This document shows, one piece after another, positions 57,801 through 64,000 of a stretch of DNA of 64,000 nucleotides. The notes beneath the pieces are model-generated. The model did no database searches. It was not told where the DNA came from and was given only the letters and a program-made list of their open reading frames with translations. The stretch lies in the NCBI RefSeq assembly GCF_033958435.1, contig NC_134152.1, positions 11,270,001 through 11,334,000 of the forward strand, read 5' to 3'. The position numbers and the translations under genes were made by a program. Positions within the stretch are counted from its first letter, which is position 1. Each line of letters opens with the position of its first letter. This DNA comes from Carettochelys insculpta. Its lineage: Eukaryota > Chordata > Testudines > Carettochelyidae.

Positions 57801-59649
57801 TATCAAACTAAATATAATGCCTTAAGAGAATCACTTCAAGGCTATGTCTGCACTAGCCCCCACATGCCCCCGCCCCCCTTTGAAAGGGGGATTCCTATAA
57901 CCAAATAGGAATAAGGGGATTTCGAAGTGTGCAGGGTCCTTTCAAAAAGAACCCCACGTAGACGAGCCGTGCACCATCGAAAGCAGCACTTTTGAAGTGC
58001 TGTGGCCGCCATTATCCTAATGAGGCACTGCATGTTCATGTCAGTGCTTCATTAGCATATCCTGAAGTGTCTCATTAGCATCCCCTTTTGAAAAGGGGGG
58101 CTAGTGTAGACAAAAGCCCAAGTTAGTTTTCATCTATTTAATCAATATAGTAAGTAAGAAAACGAACAATTCAACGTATTACTTTCATAAAGAAGCTATT
58201 TGTTGCTCAAGAAATGATTTGTCATTTCTGTTAACGTTTTTATGGTGGGATATGTCACATATCTAGGTTTTAATCAATTAATAACATACCATGGTCTAGC
58301 TTGTTAATAAGCATTATTTGACCTTTAAGTAAACTAGTATAAGTTGCATCATGAACATGCTCACTAGAACAACAGAAAACATGATTTTTCAAAGTAACTA
58401 CAAAACAAATCTAAAATACGTTCATTTATTTGCTAGTAAATGTCTAACATAGTGACATGATGTTTCTTTATGTAAGAGTAGCTGTTTTCTAAGTTTTGGG
58501 TACAAAAAATAACTTTGGTATTTAAAGTGTACTGAAGAAGAGAGAGTGTCAAGTTTTTCATAGATTTTAATCTTGAAAATTACCAAATGCAGTATTTTAA
58601 AATGGCTTTCTCATTTACTTACTCTACCACAGACAGTATAACTTCAGTAATACTTAAAATCACTTAGGGAATGTCATAGTTTCTACCATTTAGACATTAG
58701 TGATTATTATCTGTTTTAGAAGAAATAAGTAACCTTGAAGTAAATATTGAACCTTTTGGAGGCTGATAAAGATTAAAACTCATTTTGTGAAACATTGTGT
58801 TTTTTTTAATAGACATCCATAAGAGAACTCTGGATGGAGCCATAGATTCATAATTAATATTTTTATTTAGCTTTCAGTACAGTAACTGAAGCTGTGAGAA
58901 ATCCTATTTGTTATGTGTTCTCTAGGTGTTACATATGCTCAATTTATAAATGTTTCTTTCCAAAATGTATATTATGATCATATTTAGTCTTTAGTGCTCT
59001 ATATGTAATAAAAATTAACATTATTTTCATTCTACTTTAAACTGTATGTCAAATCTCTATTCACTATTTAAAATATGGTGGCAGTGGGGGACTGCTTATA
59101 AATTAAACTTTGACCAAGACATTCGTCTTTCTAATGTTCCATTTAGCAGACAGTTTCATTTGCTACTGTTCGTTCAGCAGAAATATAGAAATCTTTCAAT
59201 GTCTTCTGTTCCTTACATTTATGTAGTAAAATATATTGAATGCATGTATATATTCAATTACACCATTGAAGGCATGAGAAACCAAGCAAAAAACACAGAG
59301 CAAGCTGTCAGCCAAAACATACCTTCTGAAGACTCCAGAACTTATGAAATTATTGTAATGACATTTCATTTCTGGCCATTTTAATTATTTCAAATACAAA
59401 ATTCCCTTGCTAAGGGACGGAATAGGTAGATTAAAGATCTCTTACTACAGCTAAATGTACAAAGCTTGAACAATAGTAGCTATAGTAAATCAATCTTATG
59501 CATGCTACAAACCAGTTTATGTAAGGGGCACATGTTGAAACTAATATTGCTTTATAGTTATCATTATATAATTACTGCATGGAATTTAAAAATACACCTT
59601 TCTTTATGCACAGGAGCTGTGGAAAATCATTGCTGAACCTCATACGTGA
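36761..59649 (+). CDS. METTL22: Methyltransferase-like 22, protein-lysine methyltransferase (ten coding exons)
   Basis: Coding exons: 36761-36893, 37392-37763, 46613-46653, 46739-46883, 47992-48063, 48684-48737, 54635-54715, 56420-56522, 57620-57788 and 59614-59649. They sum to 1206 nt, and the phases agree at every junction with GT/AG borders, giving 401 residues against about 404 in mammals. METTL22 belongs to the METTL21-like seven-beta-strand methyltransferases, uses S-adenosylmethionine, and is known to methylate the DNA/RNA-binding protein KIN17 on a lysine. Visible motifs: the SAM-binding LELGGGTG at residues 207-214, the acidic end of the next strand (VYCTDVG), KELDWLKD, and the family DxxY motif as DVFYDDD at 299-305. 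The N-terminus (TFRSDTVLSDVHLYTP) and C-terminus (ELWKIIAEP) are conserved. No stop or frameshift was found, so the gene appears functional. The start ATG has a good context, ACCATGG. Confidence 0.95.
37392..37763 (+). CDS. METTL22: METTL22 coding exon 2
   Basis: Acceptor TTTTAG, donor GTAAGA. Encodes residues 45-168: FLSQFQLL, a long low-conservation, charged linker with GRKREKELSS and a RDGREL stretch, then DRDGDLEVVRRPRY, an acidic stretch and NDIIKIG. The linker precedes the catalytic domain and is expected to be disordered. The VFLSQF and DGD-VVRRPR blocks identify the exon. Confidence 0.93.
37990..38330. mobile_element. Mariner-type MITE-like segment
   Basis: Opens with CAGATTGTACCTCCCTTGTC and then TCCAGCACCCTCCATGCCTG, close to the CAGGTTGAACCTC...TCCGGCACCCTC left end of a reptile mariner-type MITE; GGGGATTTGCCAGATGAGGG follows, as in that family. 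Right end not identified. Confidence 0.45.
38380..40490 (+). pseudogene. DIRS gag-like remnant
   Basis: A cysteine/histidine stretch near 38400-38480 (VCVCLREPHIPPK and SCQSQKRQE) resembles the Cys-rich start of DIRS gag with CLxxxHxPxxC spacing. Later blocks are EADEVWHSPSTATPANK and KYFVMVKCVDFLLLNPQPNS at 39700-39840, and EGFIHH-like and AAKIALQMPL text near 39930-40100. Frames change repeatedly. The identification comes from the block order seen with the polymerase downstream and is tentative for the first third. Confidence 0.5.
40500..42200 (+). pseudogene. DIRS reverse transcriptase / RNase H remnant
   Basis: Blocks: DRWVLDLAQGY near 40600, PVLDLRRLNKYIQK-like at 40835-40875, LDKGDWFTALELQDSYFNV at 40905-40965 (the first catalytic Asp position reads Glu), PPGVHQSP, VFTKVPAPLAVHLR at 41065-41105, LLQSLGFLLNISKATLE and TTCIDFIGA at 41200-41280. 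The expected second catalytic block (YLDDW type) near 41120 is replaced by an out-of-frame stretch with a stop. RNase H-like sequence follows at 41690-41990 with LHITFLHLRAVFNACKHFLPHI, TVQIVPDSTTTVFYINHQGG and LWNWCIGHNI. It is inactive. Confidence 0.75.
42500..43450 (+). pseudogene. DIRS tyrosine recombinase remnant
   Basis: A CTHPVVKRL-type block, then LALHTLMRPPFESMAACSL and MLFLVAITSA (42730-42872), the region before the first catalytic Arg in DIRS recombinases. The box II equivalent appears as LAFPRAHSTCSVATSTAF at 43230-43285, in which the His-x-x-Arg pair reads His-Ser-Thr-Cys, so the catalytic Arg is lost (CGT to TGT, CpG decay). The frame is broken several times between. It would have closed the circular intermediate of the element. 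Confidence 0.65.
43790..45270 (+). pseudogene. Reverse transcriptase of the nested LINE
   Basis: Three frames (43790-44131, 44300-44500, 44727-45269) with gaps carry one polymerase. The active-site aspartate pair is altered to YVDE. The ATG and spacing at each start are accidental. Order and residues are as given for the element; the polymerase is inactive. Confidence 0.65.
45711..45785 (+). other. C2H2 zinc finger at the end of the LINE protein
   Basis: Encodes NTCLFCDKICSSRIRLISHQ then RTHK and a TAG stop: Cys-x2-Cys-x12-His-x3-His spacing, close to the C2H2 consensus and the usual terminus of this LINE family. Zinc-binding residues are intact. Confidence 0.75.
46115..46612. other. METTL22 intron end before coding exon 3
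   Basis: AT-rich sequence with no feature recognised except the acceptor at 46612. Confidence 0.7.
46613..46653 (+). CDS. METTL22: METTL22 coding exon 3 (41-nt micro-exon)
   Basis: Encodes EHTMATPLDDVGKQ, residues 169-182. The TTCTACCAG acceptor is strong and the donor is GTATGT. At 41 nt it is too short to stand alone as a frame; phase with both neighbours and match to the mammalian EHTMATPLEDVGKQ segment prove it. Confidence 0.92.
46739..46883 (+). CDS. METTL22: METTL22 coding exon 4 (SAM-binding motif I)
   Basis: Residues 183-230: VWRGAFLLADYILF, the conserved helix leading into the fold, then FRGCTVLELGGGTG with Glu208, Gly210, Gly212 and Gly214 of motif I, then VAKTVYCT. The exon starts with an 85-bp intron behind it, the shortest of the gene. 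Donor GTAGTT is weaker than the others. Confidence 0.94.
46884..47991. other. METTL22 intron between coding exons 4 and 5
   Basis: AT-rich, no named repeat. A 60-codon minus-strand frame at 46979 is chance. Confidence 0.6.
47992..48063 (+). CDS. METTL22: METTL22 coding exon 5
   Basis: Residues 231-254, DVGEDLLAMCEQNVTLNKHL and TEPS. The Asp after VYCT marks the end of the second beta strand, expected to hold the ribose hydroxyls of SAM. Acceptor TTTCCAG, donor GTAAAC. Confidence 0.93.
48064..48683. other. METTL22 intron between coding exons 5 and 6
   Basis: AT-rich, no repeat recognised. Confidence 0.6.
48684..48737 (+). CDS. METTL22: METTL22 coding exon 6 (54 nt)
   Basis: Residues 255-272, GGEVKVKELDWLKDGFCT. 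The VKELDWL block is a fixed feature of METTL22 and related enzymes. Acceptor GTACAG, donor GTAAGT. Confidence 0.93.
48738..50070. other. METTL22 intron between coding exons 6 and 7, 5' part
   Basis: AT-rich to about 49500, then GC-richer with a C-rich tandem flavour at 49540-49800. No gene; no named repeat. Confidence 0.5.
50320..51710 (+). pseudogene. HARBI1-like transposase, intron-containing, inactivated
   Basis: Exon 1 runs 50320-50847 with one TAG at 50719-50721; the same frame continues with VQKRMGIVLWRLVTPSSHRS and VSHQFRVGKAIIGVVLIE, the helix-turn-helix-like region. A 143-bp intron (50848-50990) has GTAAGC and CACAG borders and links to SFKPSTR-coding sequence in a new frame that gives LGDLDAALARFSELG and NCFEALGGTHMAIQ. 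The first catalytic Asp reads Gly (DGTH to GGTH). SCFLDVCVGWPVRACDAQVF supplies the second Asp. VECAFGRLKGKF, near 51430, has the third (Glu). Frameshifts occur near 51385 and after 51480. Harbinger transposases use a DDE nuclease; this copy cannot be active. Assignment is strong from motif order. Confidence 0.8.
50848..50990 (+). other. Intron in the Harbinger transposase
   Basis: GTAAGC at the start and ACCACCACAG at the end; skipping it joins IE-V to QAINTW in the coding frame expected for the family. The unspliced sequence would give a long frame of unrelated composition. Confidence 0.6.
51826..51831 (+). promoter_or_regulatory. Candidate polyadenylation signal of the Harbinger transposase
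   Basis: AATAAA 116 nt past the last transposase codon, in an otherwise GC-rich block. Confidence 0.45.
52390..52920. other. METTL22 intron, unplaced part
   Basis: AT-rich sequence between the Harbinger element and the CR1. Nothing recognised. Confidence 0.5.
52988..53008. repeat. (GA)n microsatellite
   Basis: About ten GA units within the CR1. Confidence 0.85.
53334..53670. rRNA. Palindromic, permuted 28S rRNA fragment (pseudogene insertion)
   Basis: Sequence of the 5' domain of 28S rRNA, unmistakable in GGTTGCTTGGGAATGCAGCC, GTGGACGGTGTGAG and GTCAACAAGTACCGTAAGGG. The left arm (53334 to about 53528) is on the minus strand, the right arm (about 53529-53670) on the plus strand. In both arms the fragment is rotated: the segment ending AAACCGTTAAGAGGT is followed directly by GCCCGTGGACGG, although in 28S rRNA the second lies upstream. 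The rotated unit would start CTAAGGCTAAATAC and end AAACTCCATCTA, neighbours in 28S rRNA, as if copied from a circle or tandem of about 230 nt. A perfect 13-bp direct repeat CTAGTGCTGTTCA flanks it (53321-53333 and 53671-53683) and the CR1 target is whole without it. Not a functional rRNA gene. Confidence 0.92.
54635..54715 (+). CDS. METTL22: METTL22 coding exon 7
   Basis: Residues 273-299, DPGAPYGWSEVEIADLHDHT then TVLLAAD. The acceptor TTCTTTTGTAG directly follows the 3' end of a CR1 LINE, so the polypyrimidine tract is largely CR1-derived. Donor GTAAGA. Confidence 0.93.
54716..56419. other. METTL22 intron between coding exons 7 and 8
   Basis: A partial SINE (GTAGCACTTCAAAGACTAAC) sits at about 55060-55130. 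Otherwise AT-rich; no gene recognised. Confidence 0.55.
56420..56522 (+). CDS. METTL22: METTL22 coding exon 8 (DxxY motif)
   Basis: Residues 300-333 complete the DVFY motif (299-302), the METTL21-family signature thought to contact the substrate lysine region, followed by DDDLTDALFKTLYKI and IYLSIEKR. Mammalian METTL22 has EVFY here. Acceptor GTATTTTAG, donor GTAAGT. Confidence 0.93.
56523..57126. other. METTL22 intron between coding exons 8 and 9, unplaced part
   Basis: AT-rich, no feature recognised. Confidence 0.55.
57127..57516. mobile_element. Harbinger-type foldback MITE in METTL22 intron
   Basis: Near-complete hairpin: GGCCGTGTCTGCACTAGCCC opens it and a matching GGGGCTAGTGTAGACATAGCC closes it. 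Inner arms meet at about 57296-57306 around TCCTATCTGCTCATAGGA. Boxes GCGCCTCATTAGCATGC recur on both arms. Flanking triplets ATA and ATT are near-matches. No coding content. Confidence 0.85.
57620..57788 (+). CDS. METTL22: METTL22 coding exon 9
   Basis: Residues 334-390: LNFTLRHMDITCEAYNHFRN, then NLQDGKMKYTIEPVKLAF and FLVYERIEQL, the C-terminal strands of the fold. Acceptor TTGCCAG, donor GTGAGT. It is bracketed by two Harbinger MITEs, 103 bp upstream and 52 bp downstream. Confidence 0.94.
57789..57839. other. Short spacer between exon 9 and a MITE
   Basis: 51 bp from the donor to the next MITE; nothing else in it. Confidence 0.7.
57840..58118. mobile_element. Harbinger-type MITE with CAA duplication
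   Basis: Ends GGCTATGTCTGCACTAGCCC and GGGCTAGTGTAGACAAAAGCC in inverted orientation, flanked by CAA at 57837-57839 and 58119-58121. The interior shares GCCATTATCCTAATGAGGC and CATTAGCATATCC boxes with the elements at 28536 and 52160-52385. Confidence 0.85.
58122..59613. other. METTL22 last intron
   Basis: AT-rich; no repeat or gene recognised. The 112-codon frame at 59046-59384 has no family resemblance. Confidence 0.55.
59614..59649 (+). CDS. METTL22: METTL22 coding exon 10, terminal (36 nt plus UTR)
   Basis: Encodes ELWKIIAEPHT and TGA after a TATGCACAG acceptor. Mammalian METTL22 ends ELWKIIAEPVT, so only one residue differs in this tail. The exon continues into a 3' UTR of unknown length. 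Confidence 0.93.
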   Translation, partial: ELWKIIAEPHT

Positions 59650-60075
59650 CCTCTTTAACATAAGACAGCTGACAACACTGAGGACATTGAGAAAAGTAAC
59701 GCTGGTCTACAAATAAAACAACCTAGGTTTTGTCCAAAAGACAAGCTCCCGATGGAACCATAAACCAAGAAACTGAATTTGATGCAGAATTGCCTTAAAC
59801 TCATTAAATATATCTTGTAGCGCTTACAGGATGATTTCTTTGTAGTTTTTAATTGCTGCTTATAGTACGGAACTGAAAGCTACTCTTATCTGCTTCTGGC
59901 AACTTTGTGAAATGTCCACAGATACACTTTATCATTACTGTTAGAGAACAAGTACTTACTTCTTGGACCAGTAGCTTCCCCCACCCCCCATATTTTTCTC
60001 TCTTTACACTAATAACCATCTGTGGACGTGTCAATCTCATACACTTAGCCTAAGTTAACTGATCATTTGATATAA
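59650..60075. other. METTL22 3' UTR and downstream flank
   Basis: Contains the polyadenylation candidates; no other feature. Confidence 0.5.
59712..59717 (+). promoter_or_regulatory. Candidate METTL22 polyadenylation signal
   Basis: AATAAA 63 nt past the stop codon; ATTAAA follows near 59803. Either could serve, and no downstream GT-rich element was weighed. Confidence 0.4.
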
Positions 60076-60560
60076 ATCTATGTCTACACTACATGATAAA
60101 GTTGAATTTAGGGCAGTTAACTTGATTTTACAATGTCACTCTCCTGATTGTAAATACCATTAGGTCAATGTTAGGCAGCACTATTGGTTTTATAACATGT
60201 GAAAGGTACTCAACGTAACATCAAGTTTGAATTCAGGCTAGTGTGGAAGCACCATGGATTTTAATAGACTTCATTAGCCTCCAGAGGTGTCCTGTAGGTG
60301 TCCCATAATGCCCCATAGTCCTCCGCTCTGGCCGCTTACATCTCCGTTGCTCTTCAGGTGCACAGGAATTACATGACAGGAAGCCCACAAATTTGAATTC
60401 AGCACAAGGAAGACCATGGTTGTGGGGTCATGCTTGGCTGAGAAACTTTTCTTTCTTTGGTATCAGTGCGGTGAGAGCATCTACCCATTCAGAATAGCCC
60501 CAACATGGAGTTTGTGGGTTTGTCTCTACCTCTGCAAGCTGAGCACTTGGATTTCTTTTT

Positions 60561-60585
60561 TTTGTTTGTTTGTTTGTTTGTTTTT
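60561..60585. repeat. (TTTG)n microsatellite
   Basis: Six TTTG units following a T run. Confidence 0.85.
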
Positions 60586-61013
60586 CCAGCGCTGGCACCA
60601 GCCCCTGCGCCACTGCACCACGTAGCAGCTAGGCTGTTGGGGGGGGCGGGGGGGGGCCTCATGCTTGTATGAAAGGCCAAGAAACTTCTTTGCTGTGGTT
60701 TATGTTTGTGCAGGACCCCTCTTTTCTCCCCCCACAGGCTTCAAGTAGTTGGGGTCTTTCCGGTGTCCATCCACATAACGTGACTGGCCTCCAAAGCAAT
60801 ACAAGGACGTGCCTACTGTTCAGTATGGACCACGATGCCAGGCAGCATCGTGTGCTGGCTTGCATGTGGTAATAGCTCCAAGGTGGGAAAGATTTCTGGG
60901 GGCTTCCTACCACCCCGGGGAAGTCCCCCCAGCACCTAATATTTTTAAGAGTTTCCCCCACCACAACCTGAGCAAACGCTGAAGAGACCTCAACTGGCCC
61001 TTCGTTGCTTGTT

Positions 61014-61480
61014 GAAATTTGGCAAGCCCCATTCCCTGTGTTGGACATCTCTGTGTAGTGTAATGGGCAGCAAAATCTCTTTTTCCCCTAACCTTTTCCA
61101 TCCCTCTCTTTCTTCAGGCTTTGGCAAATTCCTTAGCAACCTCCCCCCTGCCCCCCCAAAAAAAAAAAAAAACAAGGAAAAGTGGCTGAAAGGCTAGTTG
61201 AGATGATACAGACTTCTGGCGGATCCTAAGGCATAGAAGCATTCATGCATGTGTAAATTTGGCGAGTCCCATCCCCCGTGTTGGGCACCTCTGTATAATG
61301 AACTGGGAAGCCAAAAACCCTCTCTCCCAAAATCTGTTTTTCCAAACCTTTACTAGCCTACTCTTTTTCTTTAAGCATTGCATTTTTCCCATATTATTTT
61401 CAGGGATCATGTTTCTGGGGCCCGTGGCTGAAGGGCTAATTGGGAAGAATCAGACACCTCCTGCTTTTTGTAAAATTTTA
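61014..61480 (+). repeat. Imperfect tandem duplication, unit about 240 bp
   Basis: AAATTTGGCAAGCCCCATTC at 61015 and AAATTTGGCGAGTCCCATCC at 61255 begin two copies that stay alignable to CATCTCTGTGTAGTGTAATG and ACCTCTGTATAATGAACTGG, with a further GTGGCTGAA-G-GCTA match near the end of each. Confidence 0.7.
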
Positions 61481-61887
61481 GATAATTCAGTTATAAAAAA
61501 ACAATTCAGTTATAGAAGCAAGAGATTTCAGTTAATCTGACGATCTTTGTTGATGCCCTGCTTTTCCTTCTTTTCTTCTGGAAAAACGACTGTTTGCTTT
61601 CCATGGGAGGGGAATAAAGGCAATGCAATGTAGGAAGATGACGTCATACTGACAACCACTGGCAGGGCATTTTTTCCTATGCTGCACCAGCAAAAATACC
61701 CAGAATGCTACGGGACTGAGAAAATTGTGGGTTAGGTTCCCACAATGCATTGCTCAACAGTCTGTTTGGCGATTGAGTGTGGCAATATTAAGTTGACTTT
61801 GTGGGGAGATGAGGATACTCAAATTCAAATTTATAAAACTCAGCATTACAAAATGTATTTTAATAAATTCAAATTTATCTCATAGCC

Positions 61888-62297
61888 TTAGTCACTCTGT
61901 CCGCAGTCAGACCCAAATTCTACTTCCAGACCCTGTTGGTATTATAGACCATTGTGGAGTGATCTTGTCTGATAGACCCATCTGCTTTTCACCAAGTGGT
62001 TGATTCCTCAGCTCAGAGCAATCTTGATTTAAAACTGTGGTATGAACTACAAAAATGGAGAACTACCTTTTTTGTACCCATAGTCATTTCTAGTATAGAG
62101 GCTGGGATTTCAATTTGCAGTAGATGGGGAGTTGATGCACAGTTACCCTTCTGGTTTTGTGTGCCTTTCTCCAGATCTCTGTTCATATCTTATGGTGCTC
62201 GATCCCTGCCAAGCTAAGGGTGGAAGCAGTTTGCTTTCCATGAATTGTCCACCTTCTGGCAATCCTTGGCATTCCACCCTCACACATATGCATCACA
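61888..62297. other. Intergenic, no gene recognised
   Basis: Unplaced sequence between two DNA elements. Confidence 0.45.
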
Positions 62298-62701
62298 GGC
62301 TATGTCTACACTAAAGGGTTTTGTTGTCAAAACCCAGGGAGCATCCAGATTTCCAATAAACCGACAGAATGCAGCACTTTTGTCAGCAGTCTTACCCTGC
62401 TCCCCATGTGGCATAACATCTCTGATAGAGATCTGTTGGCGGAAAGGTGGTCTGGATGTTCCAGGGGTCACTCTGTCAACAGACAGGGCTTCTGGGACAT
62501 TGGGAAGTCCTTTCTGCTGTGCTTCTGGTTGGCTGTTTTGTCGAGAGAGTGGTGGGGCAGTCCGACTGCTTTCTGTTGACGGAGTGGCTCGCTCTTGCAA
62601 TCCACTTGGCAGTTTGGCTGCAGTCTGTGGACAGAACTTTTGTCAGAAGATATCTTCTGACAAAAAACTTCTATTGACAAGTCGCTGTAATCTGGACATG
62701 A
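62298..62701. mobile_element. Candidate non-autonomous DNA element
   Basis: Begins GGCTATGTCTACACTAAAGG with TTTTGTTGTCAAAACCC, and ends with ATTGACAAGTCGCTGTAATC, a decayed complement. Internal TTGTCAGAAGATATCTTCTGACAA is a strong palindrome. No coding evidence. Confidence 0.5.
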
Positions 62702-63080
62702 AACTCACATTTTGAGAGGAGGAGGAAAGTAATGCTATGGAGCCTCTTTTTCATTCCATGCTCACATGTTGCCAGACTGCCTACCCATTACATAAAAGTA
62801 GGTTTTGATGAGCAGTCATGATTAAGAAAAACAAGCCCCATTACTTTCAATAATTCTATCATTTTGTTTTGTTTTTAGTGGTTGTCTGTCATGGCAACTC
62901 TTCCTGTGAAGAGCTCTAGACTACTTTTCCTAGGGTTGTTTTTTAGGGATTAAAGTGTTGCATGATGATCCCAGTGTCTGACGTGCTGGTTCCATGATTT
63001 TTGCAGCCTAGAGAGCTATGCTCCTTCATGAAGTAACGTACTGCACTTTGTATTTGACTGACAAACCAGGCCTTTAGTAG
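62702..63080. other. Intergenic, no gene recognised
   Basis: AT-rich; nothing recognised. Confidence 0.5.
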
Positions 63081-63281
63081 AACAACAAGAAGTCCTGTGG
63101 CACCTTATAGACTAACAGATATTTTGGAGCATAAGCTTTGCTAGGCAAAGACGCATCTGTTGAAGCAGGTCTTTGCCCACGAAAGCTTATGCTCTAAAAT
63201 ATCTGTTAGTCTATAAGATGCCACAGGACTACTTGTTATTCTCGAAGATACAGACTGACACGGTGACCTCTCTGATACAGT
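63081..63281 (-). mobile_element. SINE-like foldback element with 10-bp duplication
   Basis: Flanks CCTTTAGTAG (63071-63080) and CCTCTAGTAG (63282-63291), one mismatch. On the minus strand, a GTGTCAGTCTGTAT head is followed by two inverted arms: CTTATAGACTAACAGATATT and its complement around a GCAGGTCTTTGCCC loop. It has the same architecture as the elements at 12717 and 30467. Confidence 0.8.
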
Positions 63282-63291
63282 CCTCTAGTAG

Positions 63292-64000
63292 TGGTTTTAA
63301 AAGAGGGGTTTTTTGCCTGATTTGCTTCTTTTTGGGCAGTAGTTACTGTTTTTCATTTTATATGCATGAGCATGTAGTTTCCATGTGATGTTCTTAGTTG
63401 AAGGTCTAATAGCTTTTTGATTTTTTATGTTTAGAGGTACTTTAGACAGCACAGTTAATCACAGGATCCATATTAACCATATGGTGCCTGTATCCTTGGA
63501 TAGATTTGTGGAACACATCAGTCTGTCAAAACCTTTAACCATCTTAAAAGCTGGATATTTTTAATGAACTACATCTGGACTAAGGTCTTAATTATACCAG
63601 ACAAGTGCACTTATCAGAGAGGCTGCAGATTGTGTACTGGAAGGGATGTGATAAGACTGATTTAATTCCATTGAGACTGATGCTTTGTTTAATGAATATA
63701 GAAAGCTGCGGTTAGCTTTATTTTTCTAGGCAACATCTTGTGTCCTAATCTTTTCATTGTTTTAGTGCAACACTTTAAAGAAAACTTCTATGTTATACAT
63801 ACCATATGAGTTACATACTATACAGCATCCTTAATTTTGAACTTATTCTCTGTATGTTATTGGGGTTAGTGAACTTTTTCTAGCTTTTTAAATAACAAAG
63901 CTGTGGCTCAGAAGGCAAATGGATTGCACACCTTGAAAAGAAGCGGGAGCATGTAATGGCCATAAGGAATGTCCAAATGCTTTTATAAACAGGAATTCCT
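63292..64000. other. Downstream flank, no gene recognised
   Basis: AT-rich; short frames only. The next gene in this syntenic region, if mammalian order holds, would be ABAT, but no exon of it was seen. Confidence 0.5.

Larger units (their letters stand above)
60076..61887. mobile_element. Candidate non-autonomous DNA transposon
   Basis: The left end reads TCTATGTCTACACTACATGA then TAAAGTTGAATTTA. The right end on the other strand reads GGCTATGAGATAAATTTGAATTTA, the same apart from a missing segment of about ten bases. It contains a (TTTG)n run, a G-rich tract at 60641-60656, and two imperfect copies of a roughly 240-bp unit. No transposase found. Boundaries are inferred from the ends. Confidence 0.5.

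Noticed and set aside
59046..59384. 112-aa frame in the last METTL22 intron
   Set aside because: No resemblance to METTL22 or another protein, and it starts in AT-rich intronic sequence.
1..64000. CRISPR array, prokaryotic operon, phage, tRNA or intact rRNA gene
   Set aside because: None seen. Repeats are transposon-derived or microsatellite; the only rRNA sequence is a fragmentary pseudogene.

Overview
The window is vertebrate nuclear DNA, almost certainly from a turtle. It holds one intron-rich gene in a sea of interspersed repeats. The CR1 LINE families (including one with the ATTCTATG-type 3' end), RTE LINEs, DIRS elements, PIF/Harbinger elements with TGTCTACACTAGC-type ends, hAT foldback elements and a GTCTGTAT-headed SINE are the combination seen in turtle genomes. 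I did not try to name a species. Nothing prokaryotic is present.

Gene. A CpG-rich segment at about 29.0-29.9 kb is the likely promoter and untranslated first exon of METTL22, a lysine methyltransferase of the METTL21-type seven-beta-strand family. Its ten coding exons run on the + strand from 36761 to 59649 and join in phase to 1206 nt (401 residues plus stop). Splice sites are canonical and the resemblance to vertebrate METTL22 is clear throughout. No second host gene was found on either strand.

Layout. 1-1.68 kb: part of a Harbinger element with a Myb/SANT-like reading frame. 2.93-6.9 kb: an inverted RTE LINE with a CR1 nested in it at a recoverable empty site. 8.8-28.9 kb: intergenic sequence with CR1 pieces, three dated SINE or hAT insertions with target-site duplications, a gag-like LTR-retrotransposon remnant and several Harbinger MITEs. 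29-36.7 kb: promoter and first intron, holding an hAT with an inverted CR1 pair and a second RTE copy split by another hAT. 37.8-46.6 kb: an intron filled by a DIRS element that a zinc-finger-ended LINE appears to interrupt. 48.7-54.6 kb: an intron with a Harbinger transposase locus and a CR1 that contains a palindromic, permuted 28S rRNA fragment. 54.7-59.6 kb: the last exons, two Harbinger foldback MITEs flanking exon 9. 59.65-64 kb: 3' flank with more DNA elements and a SINE.

The most unusual objects are the 28S-derived palindrome at 53334-53670, flanked by a 13-bp duplication, and the CR1 whose 3' end supplies the sequence just before a METTL22 splice acceptor.
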